64,000 bases of DNA from Cynocephalus volans (taxonomy: Eukaryota > Chordata > Mammalia > Dermoptera > Cynocephalidae). The stretch is from positions 99,697,835 to 99,761,834 of the forward strand of contig NC_084469.1 of NCBI RefSeq assembly GCF_027409185.1. The letters are read 5' to 3'. This document shows positions 12,625 to 24,734 of the stretch, piece by piece; position 1 is the first letter of the stretch; every line of letters starts with the position of its first letter. Below the pieces are notes generated by a model. The model saw nothing but the letters and a program-made list of their open reading frames with translations. It ran no database searches and was not told the origin of the DNA. A program made the translations under genes and the position numbers.

Positions 12625-12737
12625 AATTTTTTTTTTGTTTTTGTTTTGGTGGCTGGCCAGTACAGGGATATGAACCCTTGACCTTGCTTTGGTGTTATGA
12701 CGCCATGCTCTAACCAACTGGGCTAACTGGCCTGCCC
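12625..12737 (-). mobile_element. tRNA-Ile-derived SINE
   Basis: Reverse copy, GGTGGCTGGCCAGTACAGGG ... CTAACCAACTGGGCTAACTGG. Confidence 0.88.
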
Positions 12738-13442
12738 TGAAAATTTTTAATTGTGGTAAAATATAGGTAACATCAAATTTTCCATTGAATCATTTTTTTA
12801 AGTATACAATTTTGTGGTACTAATGATATTCACAATGTTGTGCAAACGTCACCACTATCCATTTCAAAAATGTTTCGTCATCCTAAACCATAAACAATAA
12901 CTTCTCATGTGCACGTCCCCTCACCCCCTGGTAATCTCTATTCTACTTCTGTCTCTATGGATTTCCCTATTCTAGGAACCTCATATAAGAAGAATCATAC
13001 AATATCTGTCTTTTCGTGTCTGGATTATTTCACTTAGCGTATTGTCTTCAAGGTTTATCTATGTTGTAGCATGTAGCAGAACTTCATGAATTTTATGGCT
13101 GAAAAATGTTCTATTGTGTGTATAAACCACATTTTGTTTATTCATTCATCTGTTGATGGACACTTGAATTGTTTCCACCATTTCGCTAATTGAATAATGC
13201 CGCTATGAATATTGGCTCACAAATATCTTTGAGTCCCTGTTTTCAATTCTTTTGGGTAGATACCCAGGAGCGAAATTGCTGGATCATGTGGTAATTCTAT
13301 GTTTAGCTTTTTAAGGAACCACCAAACTTTTTCACAGTGGTTGTACCATTTTACATTCCCACCAGCAACGCACAAGGGTTCTAATTTCTCCACATCTTTG
13401 CCAATATTTGTCATTTTTAATTTTTTAAAATTATAGCTATCC

Positions 13443-13740
13443 TATTGTGTTAGTCTGTTCAGGCTGCTGTAACAAAATGTGATAAACCGGGTATGTTATA
13501 AATAGCAGAAATTTATTTCTCACAGTTCTGGAGGATGGGAAGTTCAAGATCAAGACATCGGCAGATTCGGTGTCTAGTGAGGCCTTCTTTCCTGGTTGAC
13601 AGATAGTGTCTTCTCACTGTGTCCTCACATGGTAGAGGGGCAAGTCAGCTCTCTGGGACCTCTTTTATAAGGGTTCTGCCCTTATGACATAATCACCTTC
13701 CGAAAGGCCCAATTTCCTGGAACTATAACCTTGGAGGTTA
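13443..13740 (-). mobile_element. MaLR-type LTR inserted in LINE-1
   Basis: Reads TGTTAGTCTGTTCAGGCTGC and CTCACAGTTCTGGAGGATGG, the signature of MST/MLT-type LTRs in reverse. Confidence 0.7.
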
Positions 13741-14805
13741 GGGTTTTATTCTATTTTTTCATTTTTGAGTTAATTTTTATCTATGATGTGAAGTAGGAAT
13801 CCAACATTATTCTTTTGCATGTGGAAATCCAGTTGTCCCAGCATCATTTGTTGGAGAAACTATTTTTTCCCCGTTAAATGAACTTCGCACTATTATCAAA
13901 AATCAACGGGCTATAGATATATGGGTTTATTTCTGGACTCTCAATTCTCTTCCATTGGTTTATATATCTCTCCTTATGCCAGGATCATACTGTTTTCATA
14001 ACTGTAGCTTTGTATTAAGTTGAAATTGGAATGTGTAAGTCCTCCAACTTTATTTTTCTTCTTCAAGATTGTTTTAGTTTTGGGGGGCTCCTTGCAAATT
14101 CATATGAATTTGAGGACTGGATTTTCCATTTCTGCAAAAAGGACTGTTGGAATTTCTATCCGGATTGTGTTAAATCTGCAGATAGCTTTGTGTAGTATAG
14201 TAAGAATATTAACTCTTCCTCACAGCTTCACAAGATATAGAATTTTTGCTTGGCAGTTTTTGTTTATTTTTTAATTTCAGCAATTTAAATATGTCATCAT
14301 ATTGTCTTCTGGCTTTCTCTTTTTTAGAAAATAAGAAAGCAGCTGTCAATATTACTGAGGATCCTTTGTATATGATACATTACCTCTCTTGCTGCTCTCA
14401 AGATTTTCTCTTTGTCTTTGTCTTTTGACAGTCTGATTATAATGTGTCTTGTTGTGGGTTTCTTTGAGTTTATCTTATTTGGAGTTTATTGAGCTTCTTG
14501 GATTTGTAGACTCATGTCTGTCATAAAATTTGGGAAGTTTTTGGCCATTATTTTTTCAAATGTTTTTTTTACCTTTCTCTCTCTCTCTTCTCCTTCTTGG
14601 ATTCCCATAATGTGCATATTTTTCCAGTTGGTGGTATCCCAAAGATCCTATAGGCTCTGTTTATTTTTTAAAATTTGCTCCTCAGACTTGATAATTTCAA
14701 TTGTCTTATCTTCAATCTCTCTAATTTCTTCTAATCTCTTCTATTTCTTCTGCCTGCTCAAATATGCTGTTGAACATTGCCAGTGTGCTTTTAATTTCAG
14801 TTCTT

Positions 14806-14906
14806 GGGCTGGCAGTTAGCTCAGCTGGTTAGAGTGCGACCTTACAACACCAAAGTCAAGGGTTTGAATCCCAATACTAGCCAGCTGTCCCTACCCTCCA
14901 AAAAAA
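14806..14906 (+). mobile_element. tRNA-Ile-derived SINE with perfect target-site duplication
   Basis: A full SINE flanked by TTAATTTCAGTTCTT on both sides (14791-14805 and 14907-14921), a perfect 15-bp duplication. It lies in the LINE-1. Confidence 0.95.
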
Positions 14907-16269
14907 TTAATTTCAGTTCTTGTACTTTTTGACTCCAGAATTTATGTTTGGTTTCTATTTATAATTTCCATCCCTTTATTGCAATTCTCATTTTATTTGT
15001 ACATAGATTTTTGTCCTTGTTTTCTTTTAGCTCATTGAGCACATTTAAGAGAGTTATTTTAAAGTCTTTGTCTAGTAAGTTTAATATCTGAACCTCCTCA
15101 GGGATGATTTCTGTTAATTTGTGTTTTTCCTTTGAATGGGCCATACTTTCCTGTTTCTCTGTATGCCTTGTGATTTTTGTGTTGTTGCTGTCGAAAACTG
15201 AACATTTGAATATTTATAAAGAGGTAACTTTGGATATCAGATTCTCTCCCTGCCCCAGAGTTTGCTGGTTTGCCCCATTTTTTTCTTTCCCTTTTTATTG
15301 TTGTAGTCCATTCAGTTAGTGACTTTTCCAAACTATTCTTGCAAAGACTATATTCTTTGTTGTGTGTGGTTACTGAAGTCTCTATTTCTTAGCTTGTGTT
15401 CACCTAATGTTTTGACAGGTATTTTCTTGAACACAAAAAAGGAAGTGAACAAACAAGATCACCTCCCACTCCCCCATCAGTCTTTGCAGATTGGCTGTGT
15501 GCTGGATCACACCTTCAACACTTAGCCAGGCTTTCTACGAGACTAGGGATCAGCCTGAAGCAAATCTTGGGGTCTTCTCAGGTCTTTTCTGAGCATACAT
15601 ATTGCCTTGTGTATGCACCTGCCTTTATAAATCCTCCTACATGGGTACTTCTGAGTGTCCTAATTTCCCAAAGAAACTCTCGCCAACTTTCACTCCCAAG
15701 TCTTAGACAGTCTATTGTATGTTTTCCCTGTAATCTTTGTGGCAGACATCTGTGACTTAGTTTGGCTTTCAGTGCTTTTGAGCAGTGCCCACAACTTTTC
15801 CAGCCTGAGTTCCAAGTTAGGTGAAACAGAGATGAGAGCCTTGCATCAGTCCTTCAAGTAGTTTCCAGACAGGTTAGAGTGGGCATACACTACAATTTGT
15901 GAAAAAGGTCTGCGTTGCTCCCTCTGGAAGTAGGGAATAGGGTCCCCCACTGGAAATGTGGGCTTCTTTCTCCCCTTTTCTGCTGCCATGCCAGAGAGGG
16001 GGTGGGAAAAAGACAAGGACAAGTAAAAATACCACAGAGCTTTCCTACCATTTTGGGGTTGTTTTTTTTTTTTTTGATTCAGCACTCAATTACTATAAAC
16101 CTTTGACTGTTTCCCATAATTCTGACAAAGTTGGATCTAACCATTTCTGCTTGTTTTTTGATATTTCTGGAGGGCACAAGACCTTGGAACTGCCTACTCT
16201 AGCCTCAGTGTCTCTCCACGTGGTTCCTTCACATGACATCTCCAGCATGTCAGTCTCAGAGTAGTTGGA

Positions 16270-16705
16270 CTTTTTACGTAGTATCTCAAGGCTCTAGAAG
16301 TAGATCTTTCAGCAAAGCTTGCATGGCATTTTATGAACTAGCCTTGGAAGCCATATAATATTGCTTCAGCTATACTCTATTGCTTGAGGCAGTCCAAGCT
16401 TGCCTAGATTCAAAGGTGGCGGGGGGTGTATAAACTTTATGTCTCAATAGGAGCATTATCAAAGCATGTTCATCTATATTTTAAAACTGCCACAGCATCC
16501 AAGATTAGCCAGACTTAGCCAACCTACCAGCTGACCACAGATGCATAAATGGGTCCAGCTGTGCTCAGCAGAAGAAATTTCCAATGCAGCCTGACCCAAA
16601 TTGATGAACCACACAATCATGACCCAAATAGTATTTTATTTTAAGCCATTAATTTCAGAGGCAATTTGTTCTGCAACAATAGCTAACTGATACATCTTTG
16701 TAGAT
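16270..16705. mobile_element. LTR-like mammalian repeat fragment
   Basis: It ends with TTTTAAGCCATTAATTTCAG and AACAATAGCTAACTGATACA, a typical end of old mammalian LTR elements. The family is not determined. Confidence 0.45.
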
Positions 16706-16935
16706 ATATAGCACTCACCAAGTCTAATATTGGTTGACCACTTCCTGGAGCCCTACAAGGTAATGCAAATCAGCAGATTCATGGCCTCTGCCATCCAATG
16801 ACCCCTCCACATCTGTGTTCACCCCAAAATCCACCACCCCTGATTTTACCTGACAGTTCTGCCCATTCTGCTCCTTGACTAGTCTCAACAACCTGTGATA
16901 GAACCCCTGAACCTCATTTAAAAAGTGTTGAACTG

Positions 16936-17123
16936 AGGGCCGAGCCCGTGGCGCACTCGGGAGAGTGCAGAACTGGGAGCGCGGCGACACTCCCGCCGCG
17001 GGTTCGGATCCTATATAGGACTGGCCGGTGCACTCACTGGCTGAGTGCCGGTCACGAAAAAGACAAAAATAAATAAATAAATAAATAAATAAAGAGGCAC
17101 TTTATAAACACTAAAAAAAAAAA
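16936..17123 (+). mobile_element. Second SINE type (GGCCGAGCCCGTGGCGCAC family)
   Basis: GC-rich tRNA-like head with B box GGGTTCGGATCC, a CACTGGCTGAGTGCCGGTCA segment, an (AAAT)n tract and an A-run. Flanked by the near-identical AAAAAGTGTTGAACTGA at 16919-16935 and just after the A-run (about 17124-17140). It differs from the common SINE here and looks young. Confidence 0.9.
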
Positions 17124-17319
17124 AAAAGTGTTGAACTGAAGCAATCCCTAGGTATTTCACTCTTAGACTACACAGCTTATCCCCCTGAGTTTTTCATTTT
17201 ACCAGTATTAATTGAGCATCTACTGTATGCCATTCACTTACTCTTCAAAACACTGGAGAAGCGATGGTTAACATAAGTAAAAGTGTCTCTGCTCTAATAG
17301 AATTTATGTCCTGCTGGGA

Positions 17320-17945
17320 TGTGATAAGCGGCTTTGAAGATGGTCCCCAATGGTCCCCATCTCCTAGCACTCATGGTCTTCTGGAATATTCTACTAATGA
17401 CTAGATTTTTTTCTAACCAATGGTATACCTCATCATTGAGGAACTGTCACTTCTGTGATTAGATTGCAAAAGATTTTGACTTCTATGTATATTGAGAAGT
17501 TAAAAGAAAAAAAATTAAGTTAAATTTAAAAAATTTTAAAAGATTCTGACTTCTGTCTTGCTGGCAAAATTTCTTCCTTGCTAGATTTATGAAGCAAGTA
17601 GCCACACTGGAGAGTCTTTTTGTCCATGTGGCAAAGACTGAGGGCATCCTCTGGCCAACAGCCAGCTAGGAACTGATACCTTTGGCCAATGGCAAAAAAG
17701 GAGCTGATCCTGCTCACATGAGTGAGCTTGGGAGTGAATCCTTCCCCAGTCGAGCCTTCAGATGAAACCTTAGTCCTAGTCATTTTCTTGATTGCAGTCT
17801 CGTGAGAGACCCTTGGCCAAAGATCCAGCTAAGTCATACCTGGATTCCTGACCCACAAAAACTGTGAAATAATAAATATGTGTTGTTCAAGACACTCAAA
17901 TTTACAACACTTTGTTATACAGCAATAGATAACTATTATGTGGAG
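17320..17945 (+). mobile_element. LTR of ERVL-MaLR type
   Basis: Contains CAACAGCCAGCTAGGAACTG, GTGAGCTTGGGAGTGAATCC and CTGACCCACAAAAACTGTGA and ends ACAGCAATAGATAACTATTA. These are hallmarks of old mammalian LTRs. Broken by an A-rich expansion near 17500. Confidence 0.6.
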
Positions 17946-18140
17946 AGAGCCAGAATTGAAACAAATAAACATATTAACAATTTAGAAATAAGTCATAGAG
18001 TGATACACATTATCTGAAATGACCCAAGAAGAAATAGAAAACCTGAACAGACTAAATGCCATACGAGACACTAAAAGGAAGTTAATTAAAGATCTAGTAA
18101 CAAGAAAGGCACCAAGTCCAGATAGTTTTATTGCCTCACT
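17946..18140 (+). mobile_element. LINE-1 ORF2 fragment
   Basis: Reads QEEIENLNRLNAIRDTKR...RKAPSPDSF in one frame, the segment between endonuclease and reverse transcriptase of L1 ORF2. Both ends are truncated. Confidence 0.8.
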
Positions 18141-18344
18141 CTGGTGGTCTCCATACCCTCCCTTGTGGCTATTTAGTTTCTACAACCAGTTTGGACTTTC
18201 ACTTTTGGCCCATTGAACTTGGTTGGTTTCTCACTTAGTTCCTGCTGTGGCTCCTTCCTCTGACTTTGCTATTCCTGCAGCCTCAGGCTGGCTATGGCCC
18301 TGGAGAAACTCAATAGGCAGTCTAACCCTGGCTGCCTTTCTATC

Positions 18345-19095
18345 TGCAGAGGTGGATTTGGATAGCAAAGACTTGTGAATGGCAGGCAAGTTTCAAGGTC
18401 AGGCATAAGAAGAGGAGCCCATAAAAGAGATAGAGAAGGAGTGGCCAGGGAGGTAGGAGGATAAGCAGGAAGTGAGGCCATCAGGGAAGTCCTGGGAGAG
18501 AGCAGTTTCAAGCAGGAGGGACAGAGTGGCCACCCCAATCATGGGGTGGGAACAAGACAGGACGAGTATGTTGGTTTTCACAAGGGGATGGTAGATACCC
18601 TTATTGGTCATTTCAGGAGAGTGGTCGAGGTGGGCCAGCCATTAAGGAGCAGGAGTGAAGACTACCCCCGCCCCTCTTTTTTGGGTGATGCTGGCTGGTA
18701 CATGGGATCTGAACACTAACCAACTGAGCGAATCAGCCAGCCTTTAAGACAGCCCTTTTTAAAGAAGTTCAGCAACACCTAGAGGGCTAAGGAAGGTTTT
18801 CCCCCTAAGATGAGGAAAGCATGCCTATGTTCCTAGAAGGCTGAGTGTGCCAAGAGGTGACATTCAGCTTATCTGCATTGCCAGGGAATGGAGCCTGCAG
18901 GGCCTCAGCAGCAAGAGCTGACTCAGAAGCCAGCTTTCCTGCAGGGCAGAATGCTGTGTTGGGCATATCCTTTTTCCTGGGGATCTTGGGAGCAGCCATG
19001 CCAGGAGGAGTCAAGACTCAGCACGGGGAACTGAGCAACGCCACAGGGATGTGAGGGGACTCTTGAGAATATGGAGAATGCTGGGGAGACAGAGG
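18345..19095. repeat. Local duplication, copy A
   Basis: Matches 24735-25395 in order and orientation (for example GAGGCCATCAGGGAAGTCCT in both). A SINE at 18677-18742 is present only in this copy. It lies just 3' of the CD209-like exons, where the remaining lectin exons would be expected. Confidence 0.85.
18677..18742 (-). mobile_element. tRNA-Ile-derived SINE, internally shortened
   Basis: Reverse SINE pieces GATGCTGGCTGGTACATGGG and CTAACCAACTGAGCGAATCA with the middle missing. Absent from the other duplication copy. Confidence 0.8.
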
Positions 19096-19373
19096 AAGGA
19101 CGTGTCTGGGGAGGGATTATGTATAGTCCCAAAGGTGCTCTGAGTTCTCTTGCTGTCCAAGCTCTCCTCTTATACAACTTCTTTTCCCATGTGACCTCCC
19201 TGAGGCCATTATGTTTCCTCTTCCTGGAAGCCTTCCCTGACTGCATTTCTTCTAACCCCCTACGAGCTGTCCACTGGGTCTCCATTTCTCAGAGTGTAGA
19301 GAAAGGCAGAGGACTTTTTGTTGACCCATGGCATGGCCCAGCCCCTAACTGGAACTTTGCTGGGCCCACTTAC

Positions 19374-20937
19374 TCCACGGCACTGTTGATAATCACCAGA
19401 TGGGCCCTCATATCTTGGAAGGCACAAAAGGAAGCTTCCCAGGAGCCCAGGGTCTGGGAGAAGATGTAGCAGTTTCCCTGGAAAAGTTCCCAGTTCCAGG
19501 GGCAGGGATGGCACAGACCAACTGGGTGGGAGGGACGGGGCTGGGACAGGTTGGCTCAGCTCCTGGGACCCCTACCATTGCCTCAGGCCTTAGGAACCCA
19601 GAGCCGGCTTCTGTGTTCAGCTGTCATCTCAGACCCCAAGAAAACCATGAAGAAGATTCTAGCTCTATGTTACCTATCTCGGACTAGCAGCCATAGAAGG
19701 TGTGTCCCAGCCTATCCTATGACCCTCAACCTGACTCCTAACCCAGGCATCAGACCCTTACTCAGTGTGGCATTTACCCTGGTCAGCTGCTGGTGGATGC
19801 CCTTTAGGTGTGAGTATATAGAGTCATGAGAAACAGCAACTGGAAGGAGAGGACTTCAATTATTAAGCACCTACAGTGTGCTTGGTGCAGAGAGGGCCCT
19901 ATGAGAACATTATCTGTGGACCTTAAAGTGACCCCAAGAGCCCATTTTGCAGATCACAACACTGAGGCTCAGAGAGTGACTTGCCCAACATTGCCAGGGG
20001 TCTGGTCCCCTCCTTTCCTCCTGCCATACATCTGTCATTCCTGTGGTGGTGGCTTATCCGAGGTCACACAGCCTTAAAGCCCTCCCTTACTGAGGACCCC
20101 AGTACCCAGCCGCTCACCAAGCTGTGGTTTCTCTTATGGTCCTAGGTCTCTCCCTGTGAGGATTGGTGGATCCTGAAGACTGGAGGAGAGCAGAACATCC
20201 CCCTTCATGAGCACCAACTACATGCCTCACCCTGTGCCAAGTCCAGCTCCAAGTTCTCCAAGAGCCTAAGCACTTCACAGAGGGACATAGATTAATTTCA
20301 CATTAAGCTGCCCATGGTCACACAGGCAGAGATGTGAAGATCTGACGCTCTAGCTCTAATGGGCTTGGGAACAGGGCAAGGATCAACCCAGAGGGAAAAC
20401 CCAAAGGGACCCAAGACTCCAAGACCCCAGCCCTAGCAGGACCAGCCCCTTCTCTGACTCACCTTGAACCAGGATGGTCACCAAGAGAATGAAGAAAAGG
20501 CCCAAAGTGATGAGGTGCAGCAGCAGAGGACCCCAGCTCAGACACGCTGCAGGACCAGCAGACAGGTGGAACTGGGGCCTCATTCTACCCATGCTCCTGA
20601 GGACCTCCCAGCCCCACTTTCCCCCTGAACCACACAGCCCAGTGCCTGACAAGCCCTTTGAGCTGTGAGTACAAAGCTCAGGGTCCTGCTGAGCAAATCT
20701 CTGGTCCCAAAATGTTACCTTCTCCTCTGAAGAGGGTACAAAAATCAGCTGACTTTTGAGACCAGCTGTGCCCAACACCCAGAACCAGAAGCTCAGCCAC
20801 GTCTTCCCACTCCTAAGCTGGAGGCCAGACTCAGACTCCCCCAGGAACCTGGGACACCATTCTCCTGACCAGCACCCAGAGAGGAGCCCAGCCTCACTGG
20901 GGGTGCCTGCCTCGTTGGGCTCACCCTTTTCTTCCAT
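19374..20937 (-). pseudogene. CD209 (DC-SIGN)/CLEC4M-like gene, first five exons only; last two lectin exons not found
   Basis: Five minus-strand exons join in phase: 20937-20925 (start, MEEK), 20726-20655 (cytoplasmic), 20546-20463 (membrane, CLSWGPLLLHLI...ILVQ), 19839-19762 (neck, DSIYSHLKGIHQQLTR) and 19521-19374 (first CRD exon, GLCHPCPWNWELFQGNCY). The exon plan and residues follow CD209/CLEC4M: the membrane exon ends ILVQ, there is one neck repeat, and the CRD starts CxPCPWxW. The neck has a sequon at N79. Acceptors are good. The donor after the second exon is a weak GC rather than GT. The fifth exon ends in a strong GTAAGT donor but two bases into a codon, unlike the usual phase 0. 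I see no exons for the rest of the CRD (WMGL, EPN, WND) to the left. I therefore call it a truncated or decaying gene, though an unusual live form cannot be excluded. The tail lacks the LL and YxxL uptake motifs of human DC-SIGN. Confidence 0.8.
19850..20360. repeat. MIR/L2-type ancient repeats in a CD209-like intron
   Basis: Contains CACCTACAGTGTGCTTGGTG, CACAACACTGAGGCTCAGAG and GGTCACACAGGCAGAGATGT. It sits between the membrane and neck exons. Confidence 0.55.
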
Positions 20938-20987
20938 CTTCTCCTTTTCTCTATGCCTCTCTCTTCACCTCCTCTCTGGACTGTGGC

Positions 20988-20995
20988 TTTTTATA
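20988..20995 (-). promoter_or_regulatory. TATA box of the CD209-like gene
   Basis: TATAAAAA on the minus strand lies about 50 bp upstream of the ATG at 20937, which would give a very short 5' UTR. The homologous position in the relic at about 33670-33685 has lost the TATA sequence, consistent with decay there. Confidence 0.6.
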
Positions 20996-21189
20996 ACCCC
21001 AGTGTTTCCCTGTGTAGCCCCTCCTCAGATTCATTCCTCCCCAGCTGAGGAAGAAAAACAAGGGACAGATAGGGACACCATCACCACTGCCAGAAAAGTT
21101 GGCAGGAGGAGATGAAGTGCCTGACACAGCTAGGAGAGAGGCCATTTAGAGTGGGGGCAGGAGCTGCGCAGTAAACTCTGTTGCCAAAA

Positions 21190-21320
21190 GATGCGGTTTT
21201 AACCAATATCCAGTGCTGAGACCTCGATCCTCACCTTATGGGGGCCTCAGTTTCCTCAGCTGCCTCACACTGTCATTGTGAGGTTTCATACAGTGCACTA
21301 GGAATGGGTATACATTGCTT
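21190..21320 (+). repeat. MIR remnant
   Basis: GGGGCCTCAGTTTCCTCAGC, with surroundings typical of the MIR core. Confidence 0.6.
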
Positions 21321-21774
21321 GATGATATGATGGATATTTAGTAGTATCAGCACTTAAGATTTTCCAGACATTGTTCTACATGCACTGCATGACATAGCAA
21401 ATTCAGTCCTAAGAGGAGAGAAGTCCCTGACATCCAAGAGCTGGCCTGGCACTCACAGCTGGCTTTGGTGTTGCTAGGAGCTGCTCTGGTTTTTCAAGTG
21501 ACCAGTGTTCTCAGAGTAGCTCTTGCCTTCCTCGATGACCACAGTATTGCCAGGACTTCATCTAACACTCCCAGTTAGGTTGTGATGTTCTCCAGTTGTA
21601 TATAACTAATTTCCCAGAACATCAACAACAGACAGGAGCACTCTGTAACCATGACGGAGCAAGCCAAAAGAGACCATGCTGTAAGCATGTCTGAACACAG
21701 ACAAAACACGAGTACTGTCCAAGCCACAAACAGACCCATGCATTTCTATATCTTGGCTAAAATTAACAACCATT

Positions 21775-22310
21775 CTGTCGTAGTTGTTTGGCTGCTATAA
21801 ACAACTGGGTGGCTTATAAACAACAGAACTTTATTCCTCCCAGCTCTGGAGGCTGGAAGTCCATGATCAAGGCGTGGCAGATTCTGCGTTTGGTGAGGAC
21901 CTGCTTTCTGGTTCATAGATGGCAAGTTCTTGCTGTGTTCTCATGTGACAGAAGGGGTGAGGGACCTCTCTGGGGTCTTTTTATTATAAAGGTGCTAATC
22001 CCATTGCAGAGCCCTCATGACCTACTTATCTATTAAAAGGTCTCACCTTCTAATACAATCACCTTGGGTGTTAGGATTTCTTTTTTAAAAGATGACCTGT
22101 AAGGGGATCTTAACCCTTGACTTGGTATTGTCAGCACCACGCTCTCTCAAGTGAGCAAACCAGCCATCCCTATATAGGGATCCAAACCCATGGCCTTGGG
22201 ATTATCAGCACCACACTCTCTCAAGTGAGCCACGGGCCTGCCCTGAGTGTTAGGATTTCAACATTTGAATTTTAGGTAGACACAAACATTTAGTCCATAA
22301 CACTCTCCTT
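21775..22310 (-). mobile_element. MaLR/ERVL-type LTR split by a dimeric SINE
   Basis: Reverse LTR (TTTATTCCTCCCAGCTCTGG, CCCTCATGACCTACTTATCT) interrupted at 22081-22244. Confidence 0.65.
22081..22244 (-). mobile_element. Dimeric tRNA-derived SINE
   Basis: Two tRNA-like units lie head to tail (each carries a GGTATTGTCAGCACCACGCT-type block). The flanks are near-identical: GGGTGTTAGGATTTC before (22066-22080) and GAGTGTTAGGATTTC after (22245-22259). Closely related to the element at 62762. Confidence 0.9.
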
Positions 22311-22599
22311 TACCAATCACTGCTTCAGCCTCGGTCTGGTCTTTGCTCCTTCTGGGTAAGATTTATTAGGATGCACAATTTAGGATTATCCTCTATTAGA
22401 TAGCATCTAATCTAGAATCCTTTCCAACAGCATCCAACACATACCCAAATCCCCAAATAAGTCTTTTCTAACACGCTTCTACTGAGATACCCCATTGCTA
22501 CCCATTTTGTGAGATTTTCCAGCTGTTTTGAGTAACGAACTAGAAATTTGTTCAACTACATGTGTGTTCCTGGTGGTCATTACGTCAGGGGTGGGGACA

Positions 22600-22760
22600 T
22601 TGACAGCCCTCACTATAACTCTATGAGAAAGACACAGTTATCCTACCATACAGATGAAGAAACTGAGGCATGGAGAAGCCAAACAACCACCCTTGGTCAC
22701 ACAGCTTGTAAGTTGCTGGGCTGGGATTCTGATCCAGACAGGCTGCCCCCAGAGTCCATG
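22600..22760 (-). repeat. MIR remnant
   Basis: CAGATGAAGAAACTGAGGCA and GGTCACACAGCTTGTAAGTT are typical MIR sequence. Confidence 0.65.
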
Positions 22761-24650
22761 CTTTATTTTTTTCTATTGTAATAAAATACACATAACATAA
22801 AACTTACCATTTTAACCATTGAAAGTGTACAATTCAGTAGCACTTAGTATAGTCAATATTGTGCAACCACCACCACTATCTAGTTATAGAACATTTTCAT
22901 CACTCCAAAAGGAAACCCCATACTCATTAAGCAATCACTCCCCAGGCCTGCCTTCCCCCAAGGCTCCAGAAAACACTAATCTGCTTTCTGTCTGTATGGG
23001 TCTGCCTGTTCTGGACATTTCATATAAGCAGAATCACACAATATGTGGCCTTTTGTGTCTGACTTCTTTCAGTGAGGATGTTTTTGAGGCACCCATGTTG
23101 TGGCATGTATCATACTTTCTTCCTTTCTATGGTTGAAAATGTAGTTTTGCTGGATAAAGAATTGTTGTTTTACAGTTTTTGTCTTTTATCACTTTCAATA
23201 TGTCATCCCACTGCCTTCTGGCCTTCATAGTTCATGATGTGAAATTAGTTGTTAATCTTATTGTGGATCCTTTGCACATAATGCATTGACTCTGTTTGCA
23301 GCTTTCTGGATTCGCTCTTTGTTTTTCTCTTTTGACAGTTTGATTATATGTATCTGGGTGTGAACCTCTTTGCATTTATCCTACTTGGAGTCCTCAGAGC
23401 TCCTGGATGTTTAGACTAACACTTTTCATCAAATTTATCAAGTTTTCAGCCATTACTTCTTCAAATATTATCTCTTCCCCATTCTATACCTCTTCTCCTT
23501 CTGACACTTCTATTATCGGTATGTTGGCATGCTTGGTGGCATCCAACAAATCTCTGAGGCTCTGTTAATTTTTCTCCATTCTTTTTACTTTCTTTTCCTC
23601 AGATTGGATAACCTCAATTGACTTATTTTTTTTTTTGTTTGCTAAATCTTTCTTCTGCCTGCTCAAATCTGCTATGAGCTAGTGAAATATTCATTTCAGT
23701 TATTGTACTTTTCAACTCTAGACTTTCTATATGGTTACTTTTCATATTTTTTTAATTCATTTTTTGGCAACTGGCCAGTACAGAGACCAAACTCTGGATC
23801 TTGGTGTTATCGGTGACATACTCTAACCACCACGCTAGCCAGCCAGCCCCTCTTTTAATAATTTTTATCTCTTTATTGATATTCTCTATTTGATAATATC
23901 TTTTTCTTATACTTTTCTTTACTTCTTTAGATATGATTTCCTTTAGCTCTTTGAACATATTAAAAATAGCTGACTTAAGGTATTTGTCTAGTAAGTCCAA
24001 CAGTTGGGCTTTCTCAGGGACAGTCTCTATTTACTTTCTTTCCCCTGTGTGTGGGTAATATTTGCTTATCTCTCTGCATCCTTCATAATTTTTTTTTGTT
24101 GAAAACCGGACATTTGAAATAATAAAACATAGCAACTATGGAAATGAGACTCTCCCCCCTGCTCAGGGTTTGTTGTTGCTGCTGTTTGTTGTAGTAGTTG
24201 TTTGTTTAATGACTTTTCTTAACAAATTCTATGAAATCTATACTCTGTCACATATGGCCACTGCAATTTCTACTCAGTGAGCTTAATGGTTAGCTAATGA
24301 TTGCACAGAGATTTGTTTGAATGCCTGAAACCAATAATCTCCCAGTCTTTGTGAAGGGGCTCTGTGTGCATGTTGAGGCAAATCTTCAACCCTCGGTTGG
24401 AAAGTTCACAACTCTGCATTAACCTTCACTTCCTGCATGCACAGAGCCTCAAAATCAGCCAGGGGTGAGAACTTAGGGCCATCTCAGGTCTTCTGTAGAC
24501 ACGCACACATATTTGTGGCCCTCCAGATTCCTAGGATATGTGAGAACTCTTGCAAGCTCCAAAGACATCTTCTTCCTTCATTTTTCCTTTTAAGATTTTT
24601 AGTTGGCTATGATTTTTCCAATTGCTATTCACTGCCTCAGGCAGCTGTGA
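22761..24650 (-). mobile_element. LINE-1, reverse, with ORF1/5' region
   Basis: 3'-end sequence (TAACATAAAACTTACCATTT) at 22770-23120 is followed by the ORF1/5' region (GCTCCTGGATGTTTAGACTA, CTTCTGCCTGCTCAAATCTG). A SINE interrupts it at 23759-23850. The 5' part matches the forward LINE-1 at 30.0-30.8 kb in inverted orientation. Confidence 0.75.
23759..23850 (-). mobile_element. tRNA-Ile-derived SINE
   Basis: GGCAACTGGCCAGTACAGAG ... CCACGCTAGCCAGCCAGCCC inside the reversed LINE-1. Confidence 0.85.
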
Positions 24651-24734
24651 TGTAAAAACATTTGACAAGTGCCCTGTGGGGATAGGCATTTAGCCCTGGA
24701 CAAGTTCAAGTGAGGTCAAATAAAAACAAGCCTA

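Larger units (their letters stand above)
12738..16230 (-). mobile_element. LINE-1, reverse orientation, interrupted
   Basis: The 3' end comes first (TTGTGGTAAAATATAGGTAA), followed by ORF2 sequence such as GGTTGTACCATTTTACATTC. The element then continues into the ORF1/5' region (GCTTCTTGGATTTGTAGACT, CTTCTGCCTGCTCAAATATG) to about 16.2 kb. It is split by an LTR at 13443-13740 and a SINE at 14806-14906. Many stops; no intact ORF. Confidence 0.8.

Noticed and set aside
13217..13414. 65-codon minus-strand frame
   Set aside because: It is a fragment of decayed LINE-1 ORF2, not a host gene.
16724..16990. 88-codon minus-strand frame with protein-like look
   Set aside because: It begins inside the SINE at 16936 and continues into unassigned DNA; no domain recognised.
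18345..19260. Search for the missing CD209-like exons 5 and 6
   Set aside because: No WMGL, EPN or WND coding match found on the minus strand here; reported as missing rather than forced.
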